Part shown: piece after piece, positions 1 to 7,822 of the stretch | Layout: each line of letters starts with the position of its first letter | Position numbering within the stretch: the stretch's first letter is position 1 | Source: Candidatus Burkholderia humilis | GTDB lineage: Bacteria; Pseudomonadota; Gammaproteobacteria; Burkholderiales; Burkholderiaceae | DNA: 33,946 nucleotides | Direction: 5' to 3' | Assembly (NCBI GenBank): GCA_001184405.1 | Contig: LFMX01000051.1 | Location: 1 to 33,946, forward strand | Program-made: the position numbers and the translations under genes | The notes under the pieces: model-generated | The model's input: the letters and a program-made list of their open reading frames with translations, nothing else | Database searches by the model: none | Told to the model about the DNA's origin: nothing

Positions 1-725
1 GTCGCCAGCGCCTTGAATTGCTTGCCCCACGATCCTGACCACGGCAAGCCGGACAACACGAAAAACAGCGCACCGATGGCGAGCCACACGCCGCCGACCG
101 CATGCAGATCGCGCCACCACGCGCGGCCCGTGAGAGACAGCTTCGGCCAGAACACGCCGCCCGTTCGCGTCTGGTCCTTGCCCGGCCACGGCCACCACAG
201 CGCGATGCCCGTGCCGATCATCACGAGCGTCCAGCATCCGGCAAGCTCCATGATGAGTTCGCCAGTCTTGCCGAGCATCAAACCGCGATGCAGATTGCGT
301 ATCTGCTTCATTAGCCGGTGCTCGACGCTCAAAGTACCGAGCACGACGCCATCGTACGGATTGACGTACACGCTTTCGCTCTCGCTCGAAGCCAGCTTGA
401 ACACGAACTCCGCGCTACGCGTGCGATCGGCTTCGACTTGCGCGAGCGTCGGCACGGCGTCGCGTGGTTCGTGGGCGATGGCTTTCGCGAGCAGCGCATC
501 GCTCGACAGACGCGGCGCGCCGGTATTCGCGACCACCATGCGATCGCGGTACAGCATCGGCTCGATCTGCGGCTGAAAACAGTACAGCGTGCCGGTGATG
601 GCGAGCACGATCAAAAGCGGCATCACGAAAAGACCGGCATAGAAATGCCAGCGCCAAAGCGTGCGGCGATGCGCGATCGCATCGTTTTGCGAAGCGGCCG
701 CCGCGTGAGTCACAGTTGCGTTCAT
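1..725 (-). CDS. PepSY-associated transmembrane protein, partial (C-terminus beyond window)
   Basis: The frame is open from the ATG at 725 to the window edge, giving about 241 residues of a larger protein. A short polar N-terminus is followed by a first membrane segment (roughly residues 30-50, running FYAGLFVMPLLIVLAITG). A periplasmic PepSY-like stretch comes next, then further hydrophobic segments with the tryptophan-rich block ALWWPWPGK and a histidine-containing helix (RDLHAVGGVWLAIGALFF). This arrangement is typical of the PepSY-associated TM helix (PiuB-like) family of inner-membrane proteins, often encoded beside TonB-dependent receptors and thought to help in iron or copper uptake, possibly as reductases. 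It lies 48 bp downstream of the broken TonB-dependent receptor on the same strand, so it is probably the last gene of that operon. The visible part has no damage. The substrate cannot be told from sequence. Confidence 0.85.
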   Translation of the reverse strand, partial: MNATVTHAAAASQNDAIAHRRTLWRWHFYAGLFVMPLLIVLAITGTLYCFQPQIEPMLYRDRMVVANTGAPRLSSDALLAKAIAHEPRDAVPTLAQVEADRTRSAEFVFKLASSESESVYVNPYDGVVLGTLSVEHRLMKQIRNLHRGLMLGKTGELIMELAGCWTLVMIGTGIALWWPWPGKDQTRTGGVFWPKLSLTGRAWWRDLHAVGGVWLAIGALFFVLSGLPWSGSWGKQFKALA

Positions 726-773
726 ATCGAATCCGTTTGAAGGAGTTTCAGCCTGCGTGTCAGCCAGGCATCG

Positions 774-3094
774 TCAAATACCGATGCGCCCTTCCATATA
801 AAACGTGCGTCCCGCATACGGATGGAACACGTAGTAGCGCCGGTCGAACAGGTTGTCGATGCCCACGCCCAGTTCCGTGCGCTTGGTCGGCTTATAGGTG
901 AGCTTCGTATCGACCGACATACGTGCTCGTGCCGCCGTACGTGTTAGGATTGACGTCGGTGTTGGTGAGCGTGTTGTACTGGTATCTTGAATAACGTACC
1001 GCGAGCGTGCTAGCCGCCTTTTCGGTCGCGCGATACGTCGCCACCGCGTTCGCGCGCCACAACGGAATGCGATAGAAGTACTTGCCGACCGTCGCCGGAT
1101 TAGAACTATTGGCGATGATCTTCGACTGCGTGTAAGCGACATTTGCGGCGAGATCGAGACCGTGCAGCAGCACATCGCTGCCTTCGTACGCGACTTCGGC
1201 GCCGCGCGATCGCACCTTGTCGATGTTCTGAAAGTTCGTCACGTTCGGAATGACGGTCGTGTTGGTCTGGCTGAAGATCGTGTTCTTCACGTCGTCCTGA
1301 AACAGCGTGAAGCGATACAACCCGTTGCCGTGCGCCCATTCCGCCGTCAGTTCCTTCGAGAGATCGTCTTCCGGCTTCAAATTCGGATTGTTGTTGACGA
1401 TATTCACGCCGTTGATCGTGCCTTGAAACAGTTCGCCGACCGTCGGAAACCGGTACGCCCGCCCGATCGATGCGCGCAGCGTCAACTCCTGCGTGGCATC
1501 GAAGGAAAGCGAGGCTTTCGGGGAGCAGTGGCTTTGGCTGGCATCGCCATAATTCAGCGATGTCGCACCGACCGCGCGCGTGCCGTCATAAGCGTTCCAG
1601 TTTTCGTAACGCACGCCGTAGGTGAACGCCCAGCGCTTCAAAAAGCGCCACGCGTCCTGCGTATAGACGGCTTGCGTGCGCGTGCGTCCGCCGAACGCGT
1701 TGGCGAACGATGCGCCGCCGCCATCGCGCCAGGCGAGCGTGTTCGAGGTCACGTTATCGAGGAAATAGTTGTCGAAGTGATAGCCGAACGACAGCGCATG
1801 CGCCGCTAGTCCTGCGCGGTCCGTCGGCGTCCAACTGGTGCGCAAGTCGAGCGCTTTCCAGCTGGTGCCGGAACCGTCGGTGAGCGTGCCGGGTCCATCG
1901 CCCGGAACGCCGCTCGTCGCCGTGCGCGCGATGCTCTGCGTGACATCGAAATACGATGCCACCGCTTCCGCGTTCCAGCCGGTCGCGTTGCGCGTGCGCA
2001 GCGACACGCCGTAGAGAAAGTTCTCGTTCGATCTCATGCTCGGCGCAAACGCGGATGCCGGAATCACATACTCGTATCCGCCGATATTCACGCGCCCGCT
2101 GTAAACCGGGTTGCCGTTGGCATCGCGCAGAAAGGTTTGCGTATCACTGTTGTATTTCTGATGCCAGTAACCTGAGCGTGAAGCCCGCCTGCAACGTGTT
2201 CGTGATGTCGTACGCGAGCTTCACGCGCAACTGGTCCTGAAACGTCCGCTCGATGCCTTCCATCGCCGTGCCCAACACGACCGTGCGCGCGTTGGTCTGG
2301 TCGTTGTAGAAATACGCGCCGCTGACGGGCGTCGCGGCGGCGCTCGCGGGCGTGCGCGATTGCGCGAGCGTCGCGAATTGCAGCGGCTGGCCGGTGTTTT
2401 CCAGATGATCCGCGCCGATCAAGAACGAAAACTTGCCGATCTTGTCGCCGACGGTCGCCGTCGTGTTTGTGCCGTTGAAGTTGCGGTTCACGCCGAACAG
2501 ATCGAAGTGCTGGGTGAAGGCTTGCACTTTGGCATCGGCTTCGAATTGCGTCGGCATGCGCGTGGTGATCGCGACCGTCGCGCCGATCGAATTGCCCGGA
2601 TACAACGCCGAATACGGGCCGTAGATGACATCGGTGCGCTCGATGTCATCGGCGAATACCATCGACCAGCGCGGCGCGAAGGTCCATGTATTGCCGAGGA
2701 AATTGCTGAGCAGAAGGCCGTCGGCATAGACAAGACTGCGCGCCGTCTGCGAATTGCTCGTGCCGCGCACGGCGATCGTCGCGTTTGGATCGCCGATGAA
2801 ACGCTTGCGCACAGCCATGTTCGGCGCGTATTTCAGCGTGTCTTCGGGCGTCGTGACGTTCCAGAACTGGAACTGATCGGCGGTGACGGTATTGACGCTC
2901 GCGGGCAGATTCGGATCGAGCGGCGAACGCGGCGCGGATTGCGCGGTGACGACGACCGGCGCGAGCGGCGCGTCGTTTTGCTCCGCAGATTCGGGCGATG
3001 CCGCGTTGCATAGTGCGACGTGCGCCATCAACGGCAACGGGAAAGAGACGCGGCGGCGCATACGCCGTCGCGCTCGGAATTGGAGCGTGGACAT
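774..3094 (-). pseudogene. TonB-dependent outer-membrane receptor, two frameshifts
   Basis: Three reading frames join into one receptor of about 770 residues. The N-terminal piece (3094 to about 2168) has a plug domain with a TonB-box-like region (APVVVTAQ), NATIAVRGTS and TDVIYGPYSALYPGNSIGA. The middle piece (to about 920) holds beta-barrel strands including the signature-like RASIGRAYRFPTVGELF and NPNLKPE. The C-terminal piece (to 774) carries GIDNLFDRRYYVFHPYAGR, the usual end of the barrel. The first break is an extra base in the doubled A at 2169-2170: removing it restores GFTLRYWHQKYNSDTQ. The second lies near 917-925, where the frame changes between TYGGTSTYV and SVDTKLTYK. Such receptors import siderophores or metal chelates with TonB energy. 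The gene follows a DUF2946 gene by about 50 bp and precedes a PepSY gene, a common metal-uptake set. It is unlikely to make a functional barrel. Confidence 0.9.
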
Positions 3095-3145
3095 TCGTGA
3101 TTTCCTGAAAGAACGGACGAGCGATCGCGTGCGTTCGGCGCGTGC

Positions 3146-3634
3146 TTACGCGCCGCAGTCAACACTTGGCGATCCGCAGTCAACACTTGGTGATCGAACG
3201 AAAACGGCTTCAGGAAACGACGGGAGGCGCGCGTGGAGACGCGGCGTTGAAGGATTTGCTACTACGTTAAAGGATTTGCTACTAACGTGACTGACGATGA
3301 CTGCCGCCGCGGCACGTGCGACGCGCTCGACAGGTGAGACGACCGTCGCTGCGCCCTGCGCAATCGGCAGATGATGCGCGAGCAAGCCACAATAGGCGCA
3401 GGCTTCGAAGTGGCCGGCGGCATCGTGATGACCGGCCCGGTCCGCGGGCGCTTCATCATGCGATGCGTGGGACTGCGCGCCGGTCGGTGCATCGACAGTA
3501 CAGAGCGCGGCGATCGGATCGGCAATCGCACGCTTTGCCGCGACGCTCTGGCTGATGACCGGCGCGACAATGGCAAGCCACATGGCGGCGATGCCGAGCC
3601 ATGCGACGAAGCGATTGCGCGCGTTGCGAGTCAT
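3146..3634 (-). CDS. DUF2946 family protein with a C-terminus altered by a 20-bp tandem duplication
   Basis: The ATG at 3634 gives MTRNARNRFVAWLGIAAMW, a basic start and a membrane segment or signal sequence, as in DUF2946 proteins. The middle is rich in His and Cys (SHDEAPADRAGHHDAAGHF, then CAYCGLLAHHLPI), the family hallmark and a plausible metal ligand set. The current frame is 162 residues and ends in a repeated SPSVDCG motif. If one copy of the 20-bp duplication at 3246-3285 is removed, the frame ends at a TGA at 3210-3212 with the tail NAASPRAPPVVS, giving about 134 residues. That is closer to the family length and to its usual proline-rich end. The present tail is therefore probably a frameshift product. 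The conserved core is upstream of the change, so function may remain. It is first in a probable operon with the TonB-dependent receptor and the PepSY gene. Confidence 0.75.
   Translation of the reverse strand: MTRNARNRFVAWLGIAAMWLAIVAPVISQSVAAKRAIADPIAALCTVDAPTGAQSHASHDEAPADRAGHHDAAGHFEACAYCGLLAHHLPIAQGAATVVSPVERVARAAAAVIVSHVSSKSFNVVANPSTPRLHARLPSFPEAVFVRSPSVDCGSPSVDCGA
3153..3194. repeat. 21-bp tandem duplication (2 copies)
   Basis: Two adjacent 21-bp units, 3153-3173 and 3174-3194, differ at one base (ending TTGGCGAT versus TTGGTGAT). They lie between the inferred ancestral stop of the DUF2946 gene and the TonB-dependent receptor start. In the present shifted reading frame they encode the repeated SPSVDCG tail. 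Confidence 0.9.
3246..3285. repeat. 20-bp tandem duplication (2 copies) inside the DUF2946 gene
   Basis: Units 3246-3265 and 3266-3285 share the core AAGGATTTGCTACTA and differ at the fourth position (GTTG versus GTTA) and the last base. The period of 20 is not a multiple of three, so the duplication shifts the frame of the minus-strand gene. Confidence 0.9.
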
Positions 3635-3908
3635 GAGGAGCGTATGGAAAGCCAGGAAAGCGAAGCGATGATTGCCAGGAATTGTAGGCAGACTCTTTCC
3701 ATACCGCAATTACGAGATGCGTATTCCGGACATCTGCGCCTGGCCGTGCTTCTCCATGCTTTTCACTGCGACGCAAATTGGCAGACATCGCCAAAGGGAT
3801 GGGTTACAATTTTAAGTTTGGCACAGTGGACCGGTGCCAGACACGGCGAATCGAGCGGCACAAAGCGGCAACGCGCTTTGACTGAGATGCAAGCCCGAAA
3901 GCCGTGAC

Positions 3909-3995
3909 GCGAGGATGGCGAAATTGGTAGACGCACCAGGTTTAGGTCCTGACGCCAGCAATGGTGTGGGGGTTCGAGTCCCCCTCCTCGCACCA
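3909..3995 (+). tRNA. leuW-like: tRNA-Leu, anticodon UAG
   Basis: An 87-base tRNA with an encoded CCA. The acceptor stem GCGAGGA (3909-3915) pairs with TCCTCGC (3985-3991), followed by discriminator A and CCA. The D region contains AAATTGGTAGACGC. The anticodon loop TTTAGGT gives anticodon TAG, which reads CUA and related leucine codons. A long variable arm, as expected for a class II leucine tRNA, precedes a T arm with GGTTCGAGTCC. The layout closely follows enterobacterial leuW. No attachment-site duplicate or integrase was seen beside it. Confidence 0.97.
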
Positions 3996-3997
3996 TC

Positions 3998-4030
3998 AAA
4001 CCCTTTTCATCGCGAAGGGGGTTTTTTGTT
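3998..4030 (+). terminator. Rho-independent terminator of the tRNA-Leu transcript
   Basis: AAACCCTTTTC (3998-4008) pairs with GAAGGGGGTTT (4014-4024), using two G-U wobbles, around the loop ATCGC, and runs into six T residues. It starts two bases after the tRNA CCA end. Confidence 0.85.
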
Positions 4031-4045
4031 TTCCGGGCGCGGTTT

Positions 4046-4432
4046 TCAGAGCTTGATGTCGTCCAGTTCCAGCGACAACACTTCGTCCTTGGACTGCGAT
4101 CGCTCATCGAAATCGATACCCGAGCGCCCCAGCACCTTGCGGATTTCGCCGGCGATAAGATCGCCCGCGCGCGCCGCCGCGATCGGCCGGTCGATGTTCG
4201 ACAGGAACTCGCGCACGCTCGACGGCTGCCAGTACACGAAGACATTGAGCGGATACGACAGCTTCGCGCCCGACTGACGCTGAGCGGTGATATGCAGGCC
4301 CGTGGTTGGCGATACGCTCATCTGACGCGGACACACCCGAAAATCGAAGCCGAAATCGCTCGCCACGCTCTTCACGAGAAACGGCAGGCATCGATCGCCG
4401 AATTGCTTGTTTTCCGATTTGCTGAGGGGCAT
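4046..4432 (-). CDS. Conserved protein of unknown function
   Basis: A 128-residue soluble protein starting MPLSKSENKQFGDRCLPF. The start at 4432 is preferred over an in-frame ATG at 4444 because GGAGG lies five bases upstream of the former. No signal peptide or membrane segment is visible. The sequence has a mixed hydrophobic pattern with two early cysteines (CLPF and FRVCPRQMSV), a beta-rich middle (GLHITAQ, LNVFVYWQP) and an acidic C-terminus (DEVLSLELDDIKL). I do not recognise a family. It is transcribed towards the tRNA-Leu and divergently from the phytoene-synthase-like gene. Codon use and an intact frame suggest a real gene. Confidence 0.7.
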   Translation of the reverse strand: MPLSKSENKQFGDRCLPFLVKSVASDFGFDFRVCPRQMSVSPTTGLHITAQRQSGAKLSYPLNVFVYWQPSSVREFLSNIDRPIAAARAGDLIAGEIRKVLGRSGIDFDERSQSKDEVLSLELDDIKL

Positions 4433-4674
4433 GGTTGCCTCCATGTTGCTTTTTAACGGCTCGGGGTGATGAGGCCTCTGGTCTCACTCGATGCCGGAGT
4501 GTTGCACTACGCTTTTCCCGCGTCGGTGGTTCGCCGCACAATCCGCGCGCAAGCCGAAGATTCAACGCGGTGCGCCGCACACGACGGGCGATTAAAATGG
4601 GCGCCCACGCGGGAAAGCGTCAAAAACCGCGCCGATTCGTCTATCCAGAACCTCCACCCCACACGCTCCGCTTC

Positions 4675-5496
4675 GTGAATTTCGACGATTACTGCCAGCA
4701 AAAGGCTGCGCCTGAAGGCTCCAGCACGTACTACGCGCTGCGACGCGCGCCGGCTGCACGCCAGCCGCTTCTGACCGCCCTGTTCGCGCTCTATCGCGAA
4801 CTCGAGGAAACCGTGAAGGAAACAAGCGATCCGACCATCGGACGGACCAAGCACGCGTGGTGGCAAAGCGAGCTCGGGCGGCTGGAAGCCGGCGAGGCGA
4901 CGCATCCGGTGACCAAGGCATTGCAGGCGCACGGCGGCAAGACGCTCGATTACGCATCGCTGGCGGCGCTGGTCGATGGCTTCGGTATGGATCTGGATCA
5001 GGCGCGCTATCTCGACTGGCCCGGTTTGCGGCGCTATCTCGAACAAACGGGTGGCGCGTTCGCCACGGCCGTTGCCCGCGCAAGCGCGCGCGAGCCGGAG
5101 CAGGCCGCCGCCTGGGCGATGCCGCTCGGTGCGGCGCTCTTGTTTGCCGAACGCGTGCAGGATATCGGCGACGACGAGCGCCACGGCCGCATCTACATTC
5201 CGATCGATGAACTGCAGCGCTATAACGTGACGGCCGCGGACATCATCAATCGCAAATACAGCGATGCCTTCACCGAACTCATGCGCTTTCAGACGGACCG
5301 CGCGCGCCGTGCCATCGACGATGCGCTCGCTGCCATGCCGTCCGCCGAACGCAAGACGCAGCGCGTGTTGACCGCACTGGCGGCGTTATCGAAGGCGCGG
5401 CTCGACGAGATCGAGCGCGAAGGGTTTCAGGTGCTGCATCAGTGCATCTCGCTCACGCCGATCCGCAAGCTGTGGATCACATGGGGCGCGCGCTAG
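4675..5496 (+). CDS. Squalene/phytoene synthase family protein, probably non-canonical
   Basis: The GTG at 4675 gives a 273-residue protein starting VNFDDYCQQKAAPEGSS, the usual beginning of this family. The frame is open further upstream, with an alternative ATG at 4594, but that extension is low-complexity and arginine-rich. The trans-isoprenyl diphosphate synthase fold is indicated by STYYALRRAP, the central helices, and ERVQDIGDDERHGRIYIP at about residues 159-176, matching the second Asp-rich motif. The first motif, normally DxxxD at the start of the substrate pocket, reads RELEETVKE at residues 41-49, so the first Asp is Glu and the last is Lys. True HpnC/HpnD or phytoene synthases keep both motifs, while the mitochondrial relative NDUFAF6 is considered non-catalytic. 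A role in carotenoid or hopanoid synthesis is therefore doubtful, and no such genes lie nearby. Confidence 0.8.
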   Translation: MNFDDYCQQKAAPEGSSTYYALRRAPAARQPLLTALFALYRELEETVKETSDPTIGRTKHAWWQSELGRLEAGEATHPVTKALQAHGGKTLDYASLAALVDGFGMDLDQARYLDWPGLRRYLEQTGGAFATAVARASAREPEQAAAWAMPLGAALLFAERVQDIGDDERHGRIYIPIDELQRYNVTAADIINRKYSDAFTELMRFQTDRARRAIDDALAAMPSAERKTQRVLTALAALSKARLDEIEREGFQVLHQCISLTPIRKLWITWGAR

Positions 5497-6378
5497 ACGC
5501 GAAGCAACGCTAGCGGTTCGAGCACGGGCGCGACGCAACAGGCATCGAGCGCAGTCGCATACAGCCGTCGAAAGTCGATGCCCACGGCCAAGCCGCCCGC
5601 TTCATCGAGCGCATCGAGATGCGGCGGCGCGCCGTACAGTCCGCCCGCCACGCGCCCGCCCATCAAAAATTGCACCGATGCCGCGCCGTGTTCCGTGCCG
5701 CGCGCCGCATTCTCTTGCGCGGATCGTCCGAACTCCGAAACGCTCATGACGAGCGTGCGTGGCCAATCGCCTGAGTGCATCAACGCAAATCGCAGTGATG
5801 CCAGTCCGCGCGCGAGTTGCGAAAGCACGGACGCGTGACGCCACGGCTGCGCTTCGTGCGTATCGAAGCCGCGCAGCGTCAGACGCAAGACTTTCACGCC
5901 GTGCGCATCGTCATGCTTCACGATTTCCCGCGATGCCGCGCCACACGATTCCACAAACGATGCACGCGTGATTGCCGTTTCGACGCCGACGCCCGCAAGC
6001 CAGCTCGCATCGAGATATTCATCGGCGCGGGACGCGGTCTGCCAGATTTGCTGCGAGCGAAAGTGCGAGCGATTCGGCATCGCGTAACCGACGCCCTGCA
6101 CGATCGCGAGTTGTCCGGCGTTCCACGCAGGCATCAATGGACCGAGCGACGGATGCAGCCCGGCGCGCTCACGTGCCACCGCGATGTTCGGCCGCAGCGC
6201 GTAGTAGCGCGAATTGGTATAGGGAATGACGGTGTTGAGTCCATCGTTGCCGCCGTCGAGATCGATGAGAACGAGCGCTTTGAGACGCGCAGACAGCGAC
6301 GAAGCATGAGAAACGGCAGGAATCGCGAGCGCGCCCGACATCGCGGCGAGCGACAAAAACGCGCGGCGGTCGGTCCAT
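5493..6378 (-). pseudogene. DUF1501 family exported protein, frameshifted at the start and internally short
   Basis: The open frame runs from a TTG at 6356 to a stop at 5493 (287 residues). It contains DUF1501 features: VLIDLDGGNDGLNTVIPY, the MPNRSHFRSQQIWQTAS block, LRLTLRGFDTHEAQ, VSEFGRSAQENAARGTEHG and MGGRVAGGLYG. The natural start appears to be the ATG at 6378, whose reading would give MTDRRAFLSLAAMSGALAIP, a twin-arginine export signal, but one extra base at 6375/6376 puts it out of frame. The stretch between DASWLAGVG and VKVLRLTL has only about 30 residues. Family members I recall have roughly 100 more here, so an internal deletion is likely. The ATG overlaps the stop of the upstream small gene (TGATG). 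No DUF1800 partner gene is visible. Its biochemical role is unknown. Confidence 0.75.
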
Positions 6379-6761
6379 CACCGCTTATACAGATCGCGAA
6401 CGGTTTCTTCGATGTGCTGACGCAGGAGCCGCCGCTCGTCGGCAGTCATCACGGTATGGCGCGGCGGACACGCGGGCGGCGTCTGATCGACTTGTTGAAC
6501 CGGCTGCAGTTCGGGCTTCGGATCGCGGTCGGCCTTGCCGTTCGCCCGCTTGCTCGAGCGCTGCTGCGCACGAATGATCCGGCCTTCGAAATGATTGGTA
6601 GGAATGCTGATACCGCCGTCGAAGGCGGTCGTGGAACGCGCAGCGTTCGGCTGCGCGTAAACGTGATGCGCGCTCAGTGCAGCATAGAGCGCGCTTGCGA
6701 GTAGCGTCCTTCGGAAGATGCGCTCCATGCGCACAGGTTCGCGCTGTCGCGCTCCCTTCAT
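6378..6761 (-). CDS. Small exported protein of unknown function
   Basis: The start at 6761 (MKGARQREPVRMERIFRRTLL) is chosen because GAAGGGA lies a few bases upstream. An upstream extension in the same frame has no ribosome site and low-quality sequence. The 127-residue product has a basic n-region, a hydrophobic segment LLASALYAALSAHHVYA that looks like a signal peptide, a basic stretch (IIRAQQRSSKRANGK), a proline/glutamine-rich linker and a C-terminal amphipathic helix (TADERRLLRQHIEETVRDLYKR). I do not recognise a named domain. Its stop overlaps the ancestral start of the DUF1501 gene, so the two were translationally coupled. The gene is intact although its neighbour is not. Confidence 0.65.
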   Translation of the reverse strand: MKGARQREPVRMERIFRRTLLASALYAALSAHHVYAQPNAARSTTAFDGGISIPTNHFEGRIIRAQQRSSKRANGKADRDPKPELQPVQQVDQTPPACPPRHTVMTADERRLLRQHIEETVRDLYKR

Positions 6762-6936
6762 GTTGTTCCCTTCGTTGCTCGACAACCGGACAGCCTCATT
6801 CTTTTTCACGCGGGTCTCAGGGCCTGGTCTTGTCACACGACGCGCTAGTCTAATGGAGTATCTACCGAATGGCGGGCTTAGGTAAAGGAGTGTACGCACA
6901 GAAGCTTTTTGCCGTGCCACACGTTCCGTAAATTTT

Positions 6937-6966
6937 GTAACTAACTGTTACACTCGCTTTTGTTAC
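6937..6966. promoter_or_regulatory. Repeated GTAAC/GTTAC elements upstream of ompR, candidate OmpR sites
   Basis: GTAAC at 6937, GTTAC at 6947 and GTTAC at 6962 stand in the AT-rich 70 bases before the ompR ATG. The first two form the dyad GTAAC-N5-GTTAC. OmpR half-sites in enterobacteria contain a similar GTAACA/GTTACA core spaced by about 10 bases, so autoregulation is plausible. This is inference from motif likeness only. Confidence 0.45.
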
Positions 6967-7003
6967 AAACTCGGCGTTTGAACAAACGCGCTAAGATGCC
7001 GCC

Positions 7004-7729
7004 ATGGAAACCAAGAACCCTTCAAAAATTCTCGTTGTCGACGACGATCCGCGCCTGCGCGATCTGTTGCGGCGCTACCTCGGCGAACAGGGCTTCAATG
7101 TCTATGTCGCGGAGAACGCCTCGTCGATGAACAAGCTCTGGGTGCGCGAGCGTTTCGATCTGCTTGTGCTGGATCTGATGCTGCCCGGCGAAGACGGTCT
7201 CTCCATCTGCCGGCGTCTGCGCGGCAGCAACGATCGCACGCCGATCATCATGCTCACGGCGAAGGGCGAGGACGTGGATCGGATCGTCGGACTCGAAATG
7301 GGTGCGGACGACTACCTGCCCAAGCCGTTCAATCCGCGCGAACTGGTCGCGCGCATTCACGCGGTGCTGCGCCGTCAGACGCCGTCCGAATTGCTGGGCG
7401 CGCCGTCCGAAACCACGGAAGTGTTCGAGTTTGGCGAATTCGCGTTGAATCTCGCCACGCGCACGCTCACGAAGAACGGTCAGGAAATTCCGCTGACGAC
7501 CGGCGAATTCTCGGTGCTGAAGGTGTTTGCGCGTCATCCGCGCCAGCCGCTTTCGCGCGAAAAGCTGATGGAGCTCGCGCGCGGCCGTGAATACGAAGTG
7601 TTCGATCGCAGCCTCGACGTGCAGATTTCCCGTCTGCGCAAGCTGATCGAACCGGATCCTAGCAGTCCGCGCTTCATCCAGACGGTGTGGGGCCTCGGCT
7701 ACGTGTTTATCCCCGACGGCGCTGCTTAA
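7004..7729 (+). CDS. ompR: Two-component response regulator OmpR
   Basis: A 241-residue OmpR/PhoB-family regulator. The receiver domain (residues 8-122) has the acidic pair in VVDDDP, the phosphoacceptor Asp57 in LVLDLMLPGEDG, the switch Thr in MLTAKGED and Lys107 in YLPKPFNPRE. The C-terminal winged helix (about 140-238) includes PLTTGEFSVLKVFARHPRQPLSREKLMELARGRE, FDRSLDVQISRLRKLIE and the beta-hairpin TVWGLGYVFIPDG. Length and sequence fit OmpR closely. It is followed by envZ after a gap that holds a hairpin terminator, so regulator and kinase can be made in unequal amounts. OmpR controls porins and envelope genes in response to osmotic and acid cues. Repeated GTTAC elements upstream may be its own binding sites. 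Intact. Confidence 0.96.
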   Translation: METKNPSKILVVDDDPRLRDLLRRYLGEQGFNVYVAENASSMNKLWVRERFDLLVLDLMLPGEDGLSICRRLRGSNDRTPIIMLTAKGEDVDRIVGLEMGADDYLPKPFNPRELVARIHAVLRRQTPSELLGAPSETTEVFEFGEFALNLATRTLTKNGQEIPLTTGEFSVLKVFARHPRQPLSREKLMELARGREYEVFDRSLDVQISRLRKLIEPDPSSPRFIQTVWGLGYVFIPDGAA

Positions 7730-7734
7730 ACATT

Positions 7735-7768
7735 CGAAGGCGCTTCCACGCGAAGCGCCTTCGCTTTT
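7735..7768 (+). terminator. Hairpin terminator or attenuator between ompR and envZ
   Basis: CGAAGGCGCTTC (7735-7746) and GAAGCGCCTTCG (7752-7763) form a perfect 12-bp stem with a five-base loop, followed by CTTTT. It starts six bases after the ompR stop and would reduce read-through into envZ. Confidence 0.8.
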
Positions 7769-7822
7769 CCGAGCGAGTCCTAAACGCTTTATCCCCTTCA
7801 TCGAACCGACCACGATCGACCC

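Noticed and set aside
3909..4030. tRNA-Leu as a genomic island attachment site
   Set aside because: No integrase, direct repeat of the tRNA 3' end or compositional change was seen on either side.
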